Below are positions 62,370 through 64,000 of a stretch of DNA of 64,000 nt, piece after piece. Within the stretch, counting starts at the first letter, position 1; each line of letters begins with the position of its first letter. Position numbers and translations under genes: made by a program. The DNA is taken from the NCBI RefSeq assembly GCF_001514195.1, contig NZ_KQ948739.1, positions 111,279 through 175,278 on the forward strand, read 5' to 3'. The stretch comes from Streptomyces griseorubiginosus (GTDB lineage Bacteria > Actinomycetota > Actinomycetes > Streptomycetales > Streptomycetaceae). The notes below the pieces were generated by a model. That model was not told the DNA's origin and searched no databases. It saw only the letters and a list, made by a program, of their open reading frames with translations.

Positions 62370-62963
62370 TCAGCGGCGCCGGTGGCGTTCCTCCACGGCG
62401 ACGGCCGCCGCCGCGAGGGCTCCGAGGACCGGAACCGCCAGCGGTGCGAGGAACCCCGCGGTCAGGGCCACGACGGCGAGCCCTGCGACGATCAGGAAGG
62501 ACCCGGCCGGGTCGCGCAGGGTCCGCAGTACGGCGTCGGCGAGCAGCGCCCGCCAGGCGGCGCCCGGCGTCCAGACCGCCGCAGCGCGCAGCCCGGCCAC
62601 CACGAGGCCGATCAGCGCGAACAGTCCGACGGCCCCGACGAGCGGCCCACCGGGGATGCCGGCCCGGGCGGCCTGGACGTCCACCCAGACCGCGGCAGCC
62701 ACGGCCCACCCGGCGAGGCCGACGAGCCACCCGCGGCGCGCCGCCTTACGGAAGTCCGCGACGAACTCCCGCCAGCCGCCCACCTCATGACTCGTCCGGC
62801 GCCGCAGATGCCGGGCCCCGGCGGCGAAGGCCGCGGGGTAGGTGACGAGGCCGAGACAGCCCACGGCGATCCACACGCCGGTGAGCAGGGTCTCGGCGAA
62901 GACCGCGAAGCGCTCACCGCCGAACACCGACGCCCTGCGGGCCTTCACACGCGCTTGCGCCAT
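62370..62963 (-). CDS. DUF624 (YesL-like) membrane protein
   Basis: 197 residues from ATG 62961-62963. Five membrane segments (for example FAVFAETLLTGVWIAVGCLG, LVGLAGWAVAAAVWVDV). DUF624/YesL proteins accompany sugar ABC permeases of pectin and rhamnogalacturonan use in Bacillus. Starts 10 bases after the permease stop, so it is in the transporter operon. The short basic tail is unremarkable. Function unknown, perhaps transporter assembly or regulation. Confidence 0.75.
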   Translation of the reverse strand: MAQARVKARRASVFGGERFAVFAETLLTGVWIAVGCLGLVTYPAAFAAGARHLRRRTSHEVGGWREFVADFRKAARRGWLVGLAGWAVAAAVWVDVQAARAGIPGGPLVGAVGLFALIGLVVAGLRAAAVWTPGAAWRALLADAVLRTLRDPAGSFLIVAGLAVVALTAGFLAPLAVPVLGALAAAAVAVEERHRRR

Positions 62964-62973
62964 GCTGACCGCC

Positions 62974-63846
62974 TCACTTCAGTCCGGACGTGGCCATGCC
63001 GTCGATGAGGTAGCGCTGGAAGGCCATGAAGAAGGCAATGACCGGGATCAGCGCCACCAGCGACATCGCGATCATGCTGCCGTAGTTGGAGATGCCCTCC
63101 TGGTCGCGGAACATCATCAGACCGAGCGAGACGGTGTACTTGTCGGGGGTGTTGAGGTAGATCAACGGGCCCATGAAGTCGTTCCACGCGTTGATGAAGG
63201 TGAAGATCGCGCTGGTGATGAGAGCCGGCCGGCACAGCGGCAGCACGATCGACCAGTAGGTGCGCAGATGCCCGCAGCCGTCGAGCTTCGCCGCCTCGTC
63301 CAGCTCGCGCGGCAGTCCGCGCATGAACTGCACCATCAGGAAGACGAAGAACGCCTCGGTGGCGAGGAACTTGCCTGCCACGAGCGGCACCAGCGTGTCG
63401 ACGAGCTCCAGCTTGCGGAACATCACGTACTGCGGGATGAGCAGGACGTGGTACGGCAGCAGCAGCGTGCCGATCATCAGGGTGAACAGCAGGTTCCGTC
63501 CGGCGAACCTGATCTTGGCGAAGGCGTAGGCGGTCAGCGAGCTCGACAGCACCACACCGGCGACAGCGAGCCCGGCGTACGTCAGCGAGTTGAGGAAGAA
63601 GGTGCTGATGGAGATGCCGGAGATGCCGTCGGCGAGTCCGGAGAAGTTCGCCCACACCGGCTTTGTCGGCAGCAGGTCGATACTGGCGATGATGTCCTTG
63701 CTCGGCTTGAACGAGGCACCGAGGACCCAGATCACCGGGTACAGGATGACCGCGAGGACGACGAGCGCGCCGAGGTGCCAGGCGAGCGAGCCGAGGCGCC
63801 GCCGTTCGTTCGCGGTGCGTACGGCAGGACTGGTCACGGTGGTCAC
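62974..63846 (-). CDS. Carbohydrate ABC transporter permease (MalG/LplC type)
   Basis: 290 residues from GTG 63844-63846 (VTTVTSPAVRTANERRRLGS), overlapping the upstream permease stop by GTGA. Six membrane spans, first about residues 20-42; the EAA loop reads LDEAAKLDGCGHLRTYWSIV and the C-terminus RYLIDGMATSGLK is that of MalG-type partners. Second permease of a sugar importer; the ATPase is usually shared (MsiK in Streptomyces) and is not in the window. Confidence 0.92.
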   Translation of the reverse strand: MTTVTSPAVRTANERRRLGSLAWHLGALVVLAVILYPVIWVLGASFKPSKDIIASIDLLPTKPVWANFSGLADGISGISISTFFLNSLTYAGLAVAGVVLSSSLTAYAFAKIRFAGRNLLFTLMIGTLLLPYHVLLIPQYVMFRKLELVDTLVPLVAGKFLATEAFFVFLMVQFMRGLPRELDEAAKLDGCGHLRTYWSIVLPLCRPALITSAIFTFINAWNDFMGPLIYLNTPDKYTVSLGLMMFRDQEGISNYGSMIAMSLVALIPVIAFFMAFQRYLIDGMATSGLK

Positions 63847-64000
63847 TTGGCGGCCTCCTCGTAGTGCACCCATTTCTTCTGCGACCAGAACAGGACCGCC
63901 GTGACCAGGGCCACCGCGAGCACCAGCGTCCAGGCCATGGCGGCGGCGAAGCCCATCTGGGCCTCCTTGAAGCCCTTCTGGTAGAGGTAGCAGGTGTAGA
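63843..64000 (-). CDS. Carbohydrate ABC transporter permease, C-terminal fragment at window edge
   Basis: Only the last 51 codons are visible, TGA complement at 63843-63845. The fragment reads YTCYLYQKGFKEAQMGFAAA, then a final membrane span ending WVHYEEAAK, the usual tail of the MalF/LplB-type partner. The rest, and presumably a substrate-binding protein, lie beyond the right edge. Confidence 0.85.
   Translation of the reverse strand, partial: YTCYLYQKGFKEAQMGFAAAMAWTLVLAVALVTAVLFWSQKKWVHYEEAAK

Overview
The window is a high-GC chromosomal segment of an actinomycete, almost certainly a Streptomyces. The signs are the very strong third-position G/C bias, the many GTG and some TTG starts, a complete bldD with its c-di-GMP signature, and intergenic repeats of a type I associate with Streptomyces. 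I see no prophage, insertion sequence, CRISPR array or biosynthetic cluster. Most of it is core chromosome. From memory, the order nusB-efp-pepQ, aroB/K/C/E-mltG-ruvX-alaS, hisS-MBL-cyclophilin-relA-apt-secF/D-yajC-ruvB/A/C-yebC-pdxT/S-pimA-patA-pgsA-HIT-thrS matches the order in Mycobacterium tuberculosis, with extra genes inserted here.

Layout. 1-2.5 kb: end of the pyrimidine operon (pyrR-pyrB-pyrC, minus strand) with a PyrR-type RNA hairpin over the pyrR ribosome binding region. 2.6-3.3 kb: bldD with its promoter, a BldD-like box and a strong terminator. 3.4-10.7 kb, minus strand: nusB, efp, an M24 peptidase homologue with altered metal ligands, a P-loop protein, and the shikimate genes aroB-aroK-aroC and aroE. 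10.7-16.5 kb: mltG, ruvX, alaS and two small membrane proteins. 16.7-19.0 kb: a plus-strand STAND ATPase. 19-22 kb: rpsD, rarA and a VKOR-family protein. 22.1-25.7 kb: a tightly coupled four-gene operon of ABC-2 exporter plus NarL-type two-component system. 25.8-33.6 kb: hisS, a metallo-hydrolase, a membrane cyclophilin, a DUF349 protein with a possible leader peptide, relA and apt. 33.6-41.9 kb: secF/secD/yajC, ruvB/ruvA/ruvC, yebC, pdxT/pdxS. 42-45.6 kb: a LemA-like protein and the phosphatidylinositol mannoside genes pimA, an acyltransferase and pgsA. 45.9-53.6 kb: EF-G2-like GTPase, an unrecognised membrane protein, a HIT protein, a potassium channel and thrS. 53.7-57 kb: a DUF4365 nuclease-like gene coupled to an OB-like partner, a divergent DEDDh exonuclease, and tRNA-Val(CAC). 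57-64 kb: a large polytopic membrane protein, then a carbohydrate-uptake region (secreted YetA-like protein, DUF624 membrane protein, two sugar ABC permeases, the last cut by the window edge).

How the genes work together. Many neighbours share 4-base ATGA/GTGA overlaps (aroC/aroK/aroB, ABC ATPase/permease/kinase, secF/apt, ruvC/ruvA, pgsA/acyltransferase/pimA, DUF4365/partner, the sugar permeases), which implies translational coupling. Convergent gene pairs are separated by long perfect hairpins that act as bidirectional terminators; at several gene ends the hairpin or a short repeat includes the stop codon.

The best candidate for an undescribed system is the DUF4365/OB-like pair with the divergent exonuclease at 53.7-56.4 kb. 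Other points worth testing are the degenerate M24 active site, the leader ORF ahead of the DUF349 gene, the two palindromic operator candidates at 22.1 and 57.0 kb, and repeats that supply stop codons. No gap between genes exceeds 300 bases.
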